Source: Desulfacinum sp. (GTDB lineage Bacteria > Desulfobacterota > Syntrophobacteria > Syntrophobacterales > DSM-9756). From it: a stretch of 47,235 nucleotides of DNA. The stretch's first letter is position 1. Every line of letters begins with the position of its first letter. The translations under genes were made by a program, and so were the position numbers. Shown one piece after another: positions 17,875-26,427 of this stretch. The stretch covers positions 1 through 47,235 of the forward strand of contig JACIYN010000008.1 in the NCBI GenBank assembly GCA_014359885.1, given 5' to 3'. Under the pieces are notes generated by a model, which did not search any database, had not been told where the DNA came from, and saw nothing but the letters and a program-made list of their open reading frames with translations.

Positions 17875-19575
17875 ATGCCCAACATTCAACGCGCGTGCGC
17901 TCTCCCGCTCCTGTTGATCCTGTTGGCAGGCTGCGCGGGCATCGGCCCGCGGGCTCCCCATCCGGCCCCGCCCGTGTCCGTCTCCCCGGCCTCGGACGCT
18001 CATGCCGCCTACCTGTTAGCGCAATACTACCTCCGGGTCAATCAACCCGAACGGGCCATGGAAGCCTACGAAAGGGCCTTGGAGCTGGATCCCCAGGCGG
18101 CCCCCCTCATGGTGGACCTGGCGGCCCTCTACGTGCGCCAGGGCAAGGTGCGGCAGGCACTGGAGTTGGCGGAACGGGCGGTGCAGGCGGATCCCGATCA
18201 TGAGGAAGCCTATGTGCTCCTGGGGCGGCTGTACGCTGGGACCGGACAAAACCACAAGGCCATCGACGCCTACCGGCGCGTCCTGGAACTGAATCCTTCC
18301 AACGAAGACGCCTACCTCCTTTTGGGCACCCTTTACGCCCAGGAAGGTCGGTTCACCGAAGCCCTTCAGGTTCTGGACCGTCTTCGAACGATCCTGCCCG
18401 ACAATCCCCTGGCAGCCTACTACAAGGCTCGGATCTTCCTGGACATGAAGTTCTACGACCAGGCCGAGTCCGCCTACCTGGAAGTGCTGCAGCTCAACCC
18501 CGCCTTTGAACGCGCCTTGCTGGATCTTGCCTACATCTACGAGACCACCGACCGGTTCCTGGATGCGGAACGCGCCTATCAACAGATCCTGTCCTTTCAC
18601 CCCATGAGCGCCGTCGCCAGGACGCGCCTGGGCAATCTCTACATGCGCCAGAAGCTCTACCAGAAAGCGTTGGAACAGTTCGAGACCCTTTCGCGTCAGA
18701 ATGCGGGGGATATCGAAAGCCGGCTCAAGATCGGCATCATCCACCTGCAGCAGGGCCGATACCAGGAAGCCATCGCGGATTTCACGGCCCTCCTCAAGGA
18801 CAAGCCCGAATACGACCAGGCCCTTTACTACCTGGCCACCACCTATGAAGAAAAGGGAGAGAGAGCGGACCTGGAACAGGCGGTGGTGAACCTGCGCCTC
18901 ATCCCCAAAACAAGCCCCCTGTGGAACAACGCCCAGATGCGGCTGGGGGTCATCTTTTCCAAGCTCAATGACCACGCTTCGGGCATCCAGTGCCTGGAGG
19001 CCGCCATCGCGGAAAATCCCGAAGTGGCGGATTTCTATCTCTACCTGGCCTTCCTCCATGAGGACATCCAGGAGTACGCCAAGGCCCTGGAAGTATTGGA
19101 CCGGGGCTTGGCTGTGAGCGCCCGGAACGTTCAGCTCCTTTTCCGCAAGGGTGTGGTTCTGGACAAGCTGGACCGGAAGGACGAAGCCATCCAGGTCATG
19201 CGCTCCCTTCTCGACGTGGAGCCCGACCATGCGGGAGCCCTCAACTACATCGGCTACACCTACGCCGACAAGGGAATCCGACTGCAGGAAGCCAAGAATC
19301 TCATCGAACGGGCTTTGGAGAAGGAACCCGATGACGGCTACATCCTGGACAGCCTGGCCTGGGTCTACTACCGACTGGGTCAGTACCGGGAAGCGCTCAA
19401 GACCATCCACAAAGCGCTGGCTCATGTCCCCGACGATCCCATCATCCTGGAACACCTGGGGGACATTCAGGCCGCACTGGGCAACCGGAAGGAAGCCCGG
19501 AAGGCTTATGAAAGGGCCCTGGAGAGCGGGCACGAAAAGCCCGAGACCGTACGCACCAAACTGAAAGGACTGTAA
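17875..19575 (+). CDS. TPR-repeat lipoprotein
   Basis: 566 aa with a lipoprotein signal peptide (ALPLLLILLAGC, lipobox LAGC with Cys22), so it is anchored in a membrane, probably the outer membrane. The rest is about fourteen tetratricopeptide repeats, many with the A..L.P consensus (for example ALELDPQAAPLMVDLAALYV and VLELNPSNEDAYLLLGTLYA). TPR arrays act as protein-binding scaffolds; the partner is unknown. ATG 17875 has AGAGGAAG upstream and begins the signal peptide. It is followed by a second lipoprotein, suggesting a shared envelope role. Confidence 0.85.
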   Translation: MPNIQRACALPLLLILLAGCAGIGPRAPHPAPPVSVSPASDAHAAYLLAQYYLRVNQPERAMEAYERALELDPQAAPLMVDLAALYVRQGKVRQALELAERAVQADPDHEEAYVLLGRLYAGTGQNHKAIDAYRRVLELNPSNEDAYLLLGTLYAQEGRFTEALQVLDRLRTILPDNPLAAYYKARIFLDMKFYDQAESAYLEVLQLNPAFERALLDLAYIYETTDRFLDAERAYQQILSFHPMSAVARTRLGNLYMRQKLYQKALEQFETLSRQNAGDIESRLKIGIIHLQQGRYQEAIADFTALLKDKPEYDQALYYLATTYEEKGERADLEQAVVNLRLIPKTSPLWNNAQMRLGVIFSKLNDHASGIQCLEAAIAENPEVADFYLYLAFLHEDIQEYAKALEVLDRGLAVSARNVQLLFRKGVVLDKLDRKDEAIQVMRSLLDVEPDHAGALNYIGYTYADKGIRLQEAKNLIERALEKEPDDGYILDSLAWVYYRLGQYREALKTIHKALAHVPDDPIILEHLGDIQAALGNRKEARKAYERALESGHEKPETVRTKLKGL

Positions 19576-19599
19576 AGATCCCATGGACGAGCCGTTCCC

Positions 19600-20406
19600 A
19601 TGGGACGAGCCGTTCAAAGGTCCTTGCATGGGCTGATCGCGGCCTTTGTCCTGGCGGCAGGCGCCTGTGCTCCGCGGCCTGCGCTTCGGGTTCCCAGCGA
19701 GCTACCCGGCACAGCAAACTGGAAGCAGCGGATGGAGGAACGGCTAAAAAGGCTGGAACCCTTTCAAGCTTTGTACGGCGCCCGCCTTACCGACCCCCAA
19801 GGCCGCACCTGGCATACGAAGGCCGTTCTGATCGTGGATCTTCCGGACCGGATCCGCCTGGAGATCCTGAGCCCCACGAACCAGACCCAGGGAGTGCTCG
19901 TGGTGTCCGGGAACAAGGCGTCCCTTTGGCTCATCTCGGATAACACCCTCTACACCGCGCCCGACAGCGCCCGCCTCATGGGGCTTCTCATGGGCTGGGA
20001 CGTGCCGGCCCCGCTGTTGGCCTCGTTGCTCCTGGGATGCCTTCCCGAACGGGATCTGAAGTCGCCCGTACCGCATTTCCCGGCGGCGGACTCAGGAGAA
20101 ATGGGGGTGGTCACGGTGCAGGATTCCGCCGGGCCTTTCAGGCGGGTTTACCATGTTCGACAACGGACCGCTTTGTTGGAAAAGGTTATCCTTTTCAACC
20201 GGGACGGAGAACAAGGCACCATCGTTCTCCATTATGACGAAGAAACCGCCGGCCTGGCGGTTCCGGATGTCCTCACCTTCGAGAGCCGCGACAATCAGTT
20301 GCGGTTGAGCCGCCGCGCGTTTGAGGTACTGGAAGCCGCGGACCCGGCGCTCTTCACCCTCCCGCCGGCCGCTTTTCAGGCAAACCGAATCCAGATGGTC
20401 CAATGA
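19600..20406 (+). CDS. LolB-like / DUF4292-like outer-membrane lipoprotein
   Basis: 268 aa, with an N-terminal hydrophobic stretch (LIAAFVLAAGAC) and a Cys at residue 24, but the lipobox AGAC is imperfect because Leu at -3 is missing. The body is a LolB-like half-barrel pattern: RLEPFQALYGARLTD, LIVDLPDRIRLEILSP, VLVVSGNKASLWL and a C-terminal DVLTFESRDNQLRL. LolB inserts lipoproteins into the outer membrane; these deltaproteobacterial relatives are only distantly similar. It lies 24 nt after the TPR lipoprotein, and its stop overlaps the next start. Confidence 0.65.
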   Translation: MGRAVQRSLHGLIAAFVLAAGACAPRPALRVPSELPGTANWKQRMEERLKRLEPFQALYGARLTDPQGRTWHTKAVLIVDLPDRIRLEILSPTNQTQGVLVVSGNKASLWLISDNTLYTAPDSARLMGLLMGWDVPAPLLASLLLGCLPERDLKSPVPHFPAADSGEMGVVTVQDSAGPFRRVYHVRQRTALLEKVILFNRDGEQGTIVLHYDEETAGLAVPDVLTFESRDNQLRLSRRAFEVLEAADPALFTLPPAAFQANRIQMVQ

Positions 20407-20912
20407 GCACGACCGGCCCACCGGCAGATCGACCGCGATCATTTGTAGTTGATAGTATGCTGGGAAAGATGGCAAAATGGCTCCGGATTCTCGGCTTCGA
20501 CACCGTTTGCCAAAGACTGGAAACTCTGGCTGACTTGGAGCGGCACCGCGCCGAAGGGCGTCTCATCGTCACGCGTAACACCCGGTGGCGGAACCGACCG
20601 GGCGTGGTGTTCCTCACGGAAAACGAACTATCCAGCCAGCTGCGGCGGCTTATTCGCGAAGCGGCCATCGAAGCCGAGGATGTGGTGCTCCTTGCGCGGT
20701 GCATCCGGTGCAACAGCCCGTTGGAAAGGGTGCCGAAGACACGCGCGGTGCAGCACGTTCCCGACTATGTGTTCGCCACTGCGGATGTCTTTCTTCAATG
20801 CCCGGATTGCTCCAGGCTCTATTGGCGCGGATCCCATACGGACAGAATGCTAGACCAACTTCAGCGAATGACGGGTTGGGTCATTGAAACCGTGACACAA
20901 AGGAGGACGTGA
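20403..20912 (+). CDS. Mut7-C RNAse domain protein
   Basis: 169 aa. A PIN-like N-terminal part with VDSMLGKMAKWLRILGFDT (15-33, Asp17 likely metal ligand) is followed by a zinc ribbon with Cys100, Cys103, Cys133 and Cys136 (CIRC and CPDC). This is the Mut7-C architecture, a predicted ribonuclease or RNA-binding module of unknown target. It overlaps the preceding lipoprotein stop by 4 nt (ATGA) and the next gene starts at its stop codon, so it is part of a four-gene unit. Confidence 0.85.
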   Translation: MSTTGPPADRPRSFVVDSMLGKMAKWLRILGFDTVCQRLETLADLERHRAEGRLIVTRNTRWRNRPGVVFLTENELSSQLRRLIREAAIEAEDVVLLARCIRCNSPLERVPKTRAVQHVPDYVFATADVFLQCPDCSRLYWRGSHTDRMLDQLQRMTGWVIETVTQRRT

Positions 20913-21316
20913 TGGGTGGACTGGTGGACAAACTGATGCAGTTGGTAAAGAAGCTTGGCTATTTGGCGTGGGAATATGTCTTGGTTGTGTACTATTGGAA
21001 GATGCGTTTTCTCAAGGTCCAGATGAAGCGTTTCGCCGTGGCCAAGGCTCAGAAGCACCTGGAAAAGGCCTACAGCGGCTTGGGAGCCGTCGTCTACGGC
21101 ATGCTCCGTGAGGGAAGCGAAGCCATCAAGGACGATCCCGCGGTGGCCACCCAGATGAAGAATGTTCAGGAAGCGGAAGAGATGGTCAAGGAGGTGGACG
21201 AGCAGATCCAGGCCATCCACAACGAATTCGCCGCCAAACGACAGGAACTCAAGGAAAAGTACCAAGCCAAGCGCACTGCAGCGGACCAGGCCCCCGCGGA
21301 AGACGTGGAAGAGTAA
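20912..21316 (+). CDS. Small coiled-coil protein, function unknown
   Basis: 134 aa, mainly helical and charged. An aromatic hydrophobic stretch (YLAWEYVLVVYYWKMRFLKV, about 18-37) could bind a membrane. A long coiled coil follows (about 75-125, VQEAEEMVKEVDEQIQAIHNEF and following). I do not recognise the family. ATG 20912 is 5 nt after AGGAGG; a GTG at 20909 is too close to it. It ends the TPR/LolB-like/Mut7-C operon and is followed by a terminator. Confidence 0.7.
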   Translation: MGGLVDKLMQLVKKLGYLAWEYVLVVYYWKMRFLKVQMKRFAVAKAQKHLEKAYSGLGAVVYGMLREGSEAIKDDPAVATQMKNVQEAEEMVKEVDEQIQAIHNEFAAKRQELKEKYQAKRTAADQAPAEDVEE

Positions 21317-21347
21317 GCCTTTTGTCGTTGCCCTCTTGAAGCAAACG

Positions 21348-21403
21348 GCCCGGTTCCGCCCGGACACCCAGTCCCGGGGACGGATCCGGGCTTTTCTTTT
21401 TTT
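21348..21403 (+). terminator. Rho-independent terminator after the coiled-coil gene
   Basis: An imperfect long stem with GCCCGG (21348-21353) and CCGGGC (21386-21391) at its base is followed by TTTTCTTTTTTT. It ends the plus-strand operon, and the T run overlaps the last bases before the end of convergent mogA. Confidence 0.75.
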
Positions 21404-21406
21404 CCC

Positions 21407-21907
21407 CTACGGCCGGGCGCAGTCGCTGGGATCGCCCTGGATCTTGGCCAAGGCGTGCGACAATGCCGGCAGAATGGCCTCCAGGTTCTCGACGGCCCCC
21501 TTGGGGCTCCCCGGAAGATTCACCACCAGGCTTCGGCCCCGAATGCCCACCACGGCCCGCGAGATCATGGCGTGGGGTGTTTTTTTGAGACTTTCCAAGC
21601 GCATGGCTTCGGCCATGCCCGGAACGATCCGATCGCAGACGGCCTGAGTCGCTTCGGGCGTGATGTCCCGCGGTGCCACACCGGTCCCACCCGTGGTGAG
21701 CACCAAGGCGGCACCCTTTTCATCCACCGCTTGCCGAAGGGCTGCCTGGATGTCGCCCATCTCGTCCGGCACCACAACGCTCCACACGAGCCGGTACCCT
21801 TCGTCCTGCATCCTCCGGCGGAGAGCCTCACCGGAGGCGTCCTCTCGCAGTCCTTGGCTTCCCTTGTCACTCACCGTTATGACGGCCACCGTCTTTTCGC
21901 ATTCCAC
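21407..21907 (-). CDS. mog: Molybdopterin adenylyltransferase (MogA/MoaB family)
   Basis: 166 aa, activates molybdopterin with ATP for metal insertion in molybdenum (or tungsten) cofactor synthesis. Signatures: AVITVSDKGSQGLREDASG near the N-terminus, VLTTGGTGVAPRDITPEA, and a C-terminal LVVNLPGSPKGAVENL. GTG 21907 is chosen because GGAGG lies 8 nt upstream; a longer frame from TTG 21925 would put that site inside the gene. MoaB and MogA are hard to separate by eye. It ends in TAG. Molybdoenzymes such as formate dehydrogenase would be the users, but none is here. Confidence 0.88.
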   Translation of the reverse strand: MECEKTVAVITVSDKGSQGLREDASGEALRRRMQDEGYRLVWSVVVPDEMGDIQAALRQAVDEKGAALVLTTGGTGVAPRDITPEATQAVCDRIVPGMAEAMRLESLKKTPHAMISRAVVGIRGRSLVVNLPGSPKGAVENLEAILPALSHALAKIQGDPSDCARP

Positions 21908-22194
21908 GAATCGTTCCTCCACCAACAGACTGTGAATCTCCTGCCTTCCCCGGGTCCCATTTCAAGGCCCTTTTCCCGGATGCAAATTCGACGATTCTCC
22001 CCCATGGTTCGGTCCTCGAAAGGGCGGGCATAAAGCCAAGCCTCCAGGAAGGCGTTGAACCCTTGGATGGGGGCGGAACTTCGCCCCGCGGCTACCCCAA
22101 GGACAGAAAGTCCACGGCATCCTGAGGCGGAGAACCCTCTTCGGCCGAGCTCCCGGGCACCTCCCGACCGAAACCAGCCCCCGGGAAACCGCCT
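21908..22194. other. Spacer upstream of mogA
   Basis: 287 nt between the hypothetical gene and mogA on the minus strand. It contains one hairpin (GGGGCG/CGCCCC, 22070-22087). I looked for a molybdenum cofactor riboswitch and could not fit its conserved core. Nothing else is recognised. Confidence 0.4.
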
Positions 22195-22641
22195 TCAGCC
22201 CTGTTTCTGGGACAGTTTCCTTTTGGCCGCCTGGACCACGACACTGGAGACGGCCTTGCTCTTGGAAAGGATTTTCAGGTCCTGGGGCAGCAGGGTGTTG
22301 ACCAGCTTGACCGCAATGCCCACCGGAGTCTTGGGATTCTTCACCAGCGCCAGCCGGATGGGATACAGCTTGATCCATTCCCGGTTGGCAGCGATCTTTC
22401 GCAGAACCTCCTCGGTGACGCTGCGCGAATTGGCGTAGGAAGCCACCTCCGATGGAGTGACCTTGGGGTTGTCCAGCACGGCGAGCTGCACCACCCGGTT
22501 GGAATCCTGCATCAGCAGGGTCCTCGCTTCCTTGCCGCCGAACATGGCCAGCCGGATCCTCTCCGGAACCGTCATCTGCTGGATCTGCACGGGCAACGGG
22601 ACGCGCTCTCGCGTCCCCTTCCGTTCATCCCGTTGGTCCAT
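22195..22641 (-). CDS. Conserved hypothetical protein (helical-repeat type)
   Basis: 148 aa, basic, with no signal peptide. The pattern RTLLMQDSNRVVQLAVLDNPKVTPSEV...LRKIAANREW...RLALVKNPKTP repeats a short helix-turn-helix unit ending in N-P, like leucine-rich-repeat-variant or HEAT-type solenoids. I believe such proteins are conserved in Desulfobacterota, but their function is unknown to me. ATG 22641 is used, with GGAG upstream; ATG 22656 is in frame but leaves no ribosome site. A copy of the composite repeat lies immediately upstream. Confidence 0.65.
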   Translation of the reverse strand: MDQRDERKGTRERVPLPVQIQQMTVPERIRLAMFGGKEARTLLMQDSNRVVQLAVLDNPKVTPSEVASYANSRSVTEEVLRKIAANREWIKLYPIRLALVKNPKTPVGIAVKLVNTLLPQDLKILSKSKAVSSVVVQAAKRKLSQKQG

Positions 22642-22654
22642 GGAAACTCCACCC

Positions 22655-22880
22655 AACGATCATGGTGAGGCTCGCCACTCCCACATCTCGCTCATCGCCA
22701 TTAGCGTTTATTTGCGTTCATTCGCGGTTTTCTCTCACATTAACCCCCATCCCGGACGGCCCGTGACAACGAAGGATGAATCGCACCTTTGGCAAGCAGA
22801 TCCCTGTAGGGGCGAATGATTATTCGCCCCTACAGGCCGTGCGCACGAACGGAACGAGGCCGCGTTCCATATAAACATGC
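22655..22880 (-). repeat. Composite intergenic repeat, copy 2
   Basis: Read on the minus strand, it starts with an AACGCGGCCTCGTTCCGTTC flank. It continues into a 15-bp perfect palindrome CCTGTAGGGGCGAAT / ATTCGCCCCTACAGG (arms 22803-22817 and 22822-22836), then CCAAAGGTGCG and TTCGTTGTCACGGG, then AAAACCGCGAATGAACGC and ATGAGCGAGATGTGGGAG. It ends at CATGATCGTT just before the hypothetical gene. The structured middle module of copies 1 and 3 is missing. Confidence 0.85.
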
Positions 22881-22955
22881 GTTGCCCGTCCCGGTCGGCG
22901 GTCGGACTGGGGTTGCTTTTCAGTGATCTCGACGCCATTGGAGCACAAGCCCGTC

Positions 22956-22993
22956 CGAAAAGACAAGAGCGGATCCCCACCCGTGGGATCCGC
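22956..22993 (-). terminator. Terminator after EF-G2 gene
   Basis: On the minus strand, 37 nt after the fusA2 stop, a 9-bp stem GCGGATCCC/GGGATCCGC (22969-22977 and 22985-22993) with a 7-nt loop is followed by TCTTGTCTTTTC. Confidence 0.65.
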
Positions 22994-23030
22994 CCTCTCC
23001 TCATCGTTTCCCGCGATCCAACAGGCCGGC

Positions 23031-25109
23031 CTATTCCTTTTCCGCCTTGGCCGCCTCGATGATCTTTTCCTGAAGCTGGGCCGGAACTTCCTCGTAGTGC
23101 GAGAACTTCATGGTGAACATGCCGCGGCCGGCCGTCATGGACCGCAGATCCGGCGCGTACTTGAGCACTTCGGCCAGCGGCACCAGGGCCCGAACGATCT
23201 GCTTGCTGCCTTCACTGTCCATCCCCAGGACCTTGCCCCGGCGGGAGTTGAGGTCCCCGATCACATCGCCCATGCAGTCGTCGGGAATGGTGATCTCCAG
23301 CTCCATGATGGGCTCCAGCAAAGTGGGCTTGGCCTCCACCACCGCCTTCTTGAAGGCCATGGAACCGGCGATCTTGAAGGCCATTTCCGACGAGTCCACG
23401 GTATGGTAGGACCCGTCCACCAGATCCACCTTGAAGTCGATCACCGGATAGCCCGCCACCACCCCTTCCTGGGCGGCCTCCACAATGCCCTTTTCCACCG
23501 CGGGAATGTACTGGCGCGGGATGACACCGCCCACGATCTTGTCCACAAACTCAAAACCACCGCCGCGCGGCAGCGGCTCCATTTCGATCCAACAGTCGCC
23601 GTACTGGCCGCGACCGCCGGTCTGCTTCTTGTATTTGCCCTGCACGCGGGCCTTGCCCTTGATCGTTTCCTTGTAGGGGACCTTGGGCAGCTTCAGATTG
23701 ACCTCCACACCGAACTTCCTCTTGAGCTTTTCGATGGTGGCCTCGATGTGGATTTCCCCCATGCCGGAAAGAATCATTTCCTTGGTCTCGTCGTTTCGTT
23801 CCAGCTTGAGCGCCAGGTCTTCTTCCATCAGCCGGGCCAGGGAGGAGAAGATCTTTTCCTCGTCGCCGCGGCTCTTGGGCTCGATGGCCAGCGAGTAGAC
23901 GGCCATGGGGAGTTCCGGGAAGGGGAACCGGATGGGATTCTTCTCGTCGCAGAGCGTGTCGCCCGTGGTGGTTTCCTTGAGCTTGGCCACGGCCACGATG
24001 TCACCGGGGCCGGCTTCCTGGATGCTCTCCTGGCCCTTGCCCTTGATCCTGAGAAGCTGCCCGTAGCGCTCCTTGGTCTGCTTTGTGCTGTTGTACACAT
24101 TGGCATCCGGCTTCATGGTGCCCGAAAAGATGCGGATGACGGAGAGACGGCCGGCATAGGGATCGCTGATGGTCTTGATCACCAGCGCGCTGAAGGGGGC
24201 ATCCGGATCCGGTTCCCGTTGGATCTCCGACCCGTCCGCCGGCAGCACCCCCTTCTTGGGCCCGCGATCCAGAGGACTGGGGAAGTAGTCCACGATGATG
24301 TCCAGCAGCTGGGCGGTGCCGATATTGGCCGTTCCCGATCCGCACGCGATGGGAACCACGGAGCCGCTCACCACGGCGTTTCGCAGACCGACGCGCAACT
24401 CTTCGGGCGTCAGTTCTTCCCCTTCCAGGTACTTTTCCAGGAGTTCGTCGGTGGATTCGGACACGCCTTCGATGAGCATCTCCCGGTACTGGGCCGCCAG
24501 TTCCGCCGCATCGGCCGGAGCATCCTGCACCTCGAACTTGCCGCTCTCACCCTGGGCGTAGATGTAGGCCTTGCCGGTCAACACGTCCACCACGCCCTTG
24601 AAGTCCTCGGCGGCCCCCACCGGCACCAGCAAAGGCACACACTTATTACCGAACTGCTGGCGGATGTTTTCCACCGTCTTCACAAAGTCCGCCCGCTCGC
24701 GGTCCATCTTGGTAACGAACACCAGCCGGGGCAGGCCCAGCTCGTCGGCGAACTCGCAGACCTTTTCGGTCTGAACCTTGACGCCGTCGATGGCGTCCAC
24801 CACGACCACGGCGGCGTCCGCGCCTTGGAGGGAGCTCTTCGTCTCGGCAACGAAGTTGAAGTCGCCGGGGGTATCGATGATGGTGCAGGAGTGCTTCTTC
24901 CACGGAAGGGTGTTGAAGGCCGTGCTGATGGTGATCTTCCGGTTGACCTCCTCGGGCTCGAAGTCCATCACCGACGTGTTGTCATCCACCTTGCCCAGTC
25001 GGGTGGTTACACCGGCGGTGAAAAGCATGGCTTCGGCCAAAGAGGTCTTACCTGCACCTCCATGGGAAATGATGGCGAATGTACGGACCTTCCCAACAGC
25101 GTCTTTCAT
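23031..25109 (-). CDS. fusA2: Elongation factor G-like protein (EF-G2 type)
   Basis: 692-aa translational GTPase of the EF-G family. G1 is SHGGAGKTS (15-23) rather than the AHIDAGKTT of the housekeeping EF-G, G3 is DTPGD (79-83) and G4 is TKMD (133-136, where canonical EF-G has NKMD). Domains II to V follow, with GMGEIHIE and a C-terminal SHYEEVP. These substitutions are typical of EF-G2-like factors, whose role in translation differs from or duplicates EF-G. It is a single gene with no rpsL, rpsG or tuf neighbour, which supports a paralogue. AGGGAGA precedes ATG 25109. It ends in TAG, followed by a TGA ten codons later. Confidence 0.9.
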   Translation of the reverse strand: MKDAVGKVRTFAIISHGGAGKTSLAEAMLFTAGVTTRLGKVDDNTSVMDFEPEEVNRKITISTAFNTLPWKKHSCTIIDTPGDFNFVAETKSSLQGADAAVVVVDAIDGVKVQTEKVCEFADELGLPRLVFVTKMDRERADFVKTVENIRQQFGNKCVPLLVPVGAAEDFKGVVDVLTGKAYIYAQGESGKFEVQDAPADAAELAAQYREMLIEGVSESTDELLEKYLEGEELTPEELRVGLRNAVVSGSVVPIACGSGTANIGTAQLLDIIVDYFPSPLDRGPKKGVLPADGSEIQREPDPDAPFSALVIKTISDPYAGRLSVIRIFSGTMKPDANVYNSTKQTKERYGQLLRIKGKGQESIQEAGPGDIVAVAKLKETTTGDTLCDEKNPIRFPFPELPMAVYSLAIEPKSRGDEEKIFSSLARLMEEDLALKLERNDETKEMILSGMGEIHIEATIEKLKRKFGVEVNLKLPKVPYKETIKGKARVQGKYKKQTGGRGQYGDCWIEMEPLPRGGGFEFVDKIVGGVIPRQYIPAVEKGIVEAAQEGVVAGYPVIDFKVDLVDGSYHTVDSSEMAFKIAGSMAFKKAVVEAKPTLLEPIMELEITIPDDCMGDVIGDLNSRRGKVLGMDSEGSKQIVRALVPLAEVLKYAPDLRSMTAGRGMFTMKFSHYEEVPAQLQEKIIEAAKAEKE

Positions 25110-25422
25110 GATTCTCCCTTTCTCTGCCTTCTCGTCGTCTGCACGAACGCGTTTATGGAAGCGCGCCCTTGTTCTTGGGATCAGGGTTGCACCCCGGGCG
25201 TCGGACTTTACGAGGAAAAGCACAAGTGAGGTTCATAGATGATGGAACCAAGGGAAGTCAAGAAAATTCCATGAATTGGACCGCCTCGGTGTCGCCCCCC
25301 GTTGGTGACCGCCGGCTGTAGCTTCTCTCCAAGAAAAGACTTTCTCTTTGAAGGCTTTTCTGCTTTTCTATGGTTTTCACAGTTCATGGGTTGTCTCGGG
25401 TCAGGAGAAACGGACAGAGCGC
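25110..25422. promoter_or_regulatory. Divergent region with fusA2 promoter
   Basis: 313 nt between divergent fusA2 and xerC. For fusA2 (minus strand) TTGACT (25261-25256) and TATGAA (25237-25232) are separated by 18 nt. For xerC I see only a weak TTGAAG (25348) with TATGGT about 15 nt later. Nothing else is recognised. Confidence 0.45.
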
Positions 25423-26394
25423 ATGACACAGGCACCGCCACTGCCGCCGTCAGACGGATCATCCGGAGCGTCGGCCCACCGGGCCGTGGCCGACTTTCTC
25501 GACCACGTGCGTCATGAACGGGGCCTGAGTCGCGAGACGGTCCGCGCCTACCGAAAGGACCTGGAGGGCCTCTTGGCCTTCGCGCGCCACAAAGTGGAAA
25601 GAGACCGGGACGTGCAGGTTGGGGATTTCACCGATGAGCTTCTCCACGGCTACGTGATGAGCCTTCATCAGCGGCTGGCCAAGACGAGTCAGGCTCGGGC
25701 GCTCTCCACCTGCCGCTCCTTTTTCAATTTTCTTGTTGACCGAGGCGACCTGTCCCTGAATCCCATGCGGGCCGTTCGCTCCCCCAAGCTGCCGTCCACG
25801 GTTCCGGGGTTTCTCAATGTGGACGACATGGTGCGCTTTCTCGATCAACTGGAAAAGAACGCCAAGGCACCCGGCGCCCCTTGGACCCATGCCAGGGACT
25901 GGGCGCTCATGGAAACCCTGTATTCCACCGGCCTCCGGGTCGGTGAACTGGTCCGCCTCGATCGCCACTCCGTCGATCCCGTTCGGGGACTGGTGCGCAC
26001 CCTGGGCAAGGGTTCCAAGGAACGGGTGGTTCCCATCGGGTCCAAGGCCTTGCAAGCCCTGCGCAGGTACCTGACTTCGCGGGACCGCACGTTGCACCGG
26101 GGAGATGCCCAGGCCCTTTTCGTGAACACCCGGGGCGGACGCCTGACAGACCGGTCCGTGCGTCGAATCCTCAAGGCCCGGCTTCAACAGGCCGGCCTGT
26201 GGCAGCCCCTGAGCCCCCACGGACTGCGTCACAGCTTCGCCACCCACCTGCTCAGCTCGGGCGCCGATCTTCGAAGTATCCAGGAGATGCTGGGCCATGC
26301 CAGCCTGTCCACCACCCAGCGTTACACCAAGGTTCACCTGGACCGGCTCATGAGCGTCTACGATGAGGCCCACCCCCGCAGCCGCAAGCGCTAA
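25423..26394 (+). CDS. xerC: Tyrosine recombinase XerC
   Basis: Site-specific recombinase, 323 aa, that resolves chromosome dimers at dif with XerD. The N-terminal SAM-like core-binding domain spans about 17-115. The catalytic domain has Arg172 (GLRVGEL), Lys196 (GKGSKER), His266-x-x-Arg269 (HGLRHSFATHLL), His292 (GHASLST) and nucleophile Tyr301, a complete set. ATG 25423 is preceded by GGAGAAA at some distance. It lies 33 nt before hslV, an order also found in other bacteria (codV-clpQ-clpY in Bacillus), so it is a housekeeping gene and not a phage integrase. Confidence 0.93.
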   Translation: MTQAPPLPPSDGSSGASAHRAVADFLDHVRHERGLSRETVRAYRKDLEGLLAFARHKVERDRDVQVGDFTDELLHGYVMSLHQRLAKTSQARALSTCRSFFNFLVDRGDLSLNPMRAVRSPKLPSTVPGFLNVDDMVRFLDQLEKNAKAPGAPWTHARDWALMETLYSTGLRVGELVRLDRHSVDPVRGLVRTLGKGSKERVVPIGSKALQALRRYLTSRDRTLHRGDAQALFVNTRGGRLTDRSVRRILKARLQQAGLWQPLSPHGLRHSFATHLLSSGADLRSIQEMLGHASLSTTQRYTKVHLDRLMSVYDEAHPRSRKR

Positions 26395-26427
26395 ACACAC
26401 CCCCTTGATTTATTGGAGGAACTTTGT

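Noticed and set aside
21965..22130. A 52-codon minus-strand frame between the hypothetical gene and mogA
   Set aside because: It has Pro/Arg-rich composition, no ribosome site and no recognisable motif; likely non-coding.
21908..22194. Molybdenum cofactor riboswitch upstream of mogA
   Set aside because: Some G/C-rich hairpins are present, but the conserved core could not be fitted by eye.
25423..26394. Phage or island integrase
   Set aside because: The tyrosine recombinase is next to hslVU, with XerC-like length and a complete motif set; there are no phage genes or attachment repeats.
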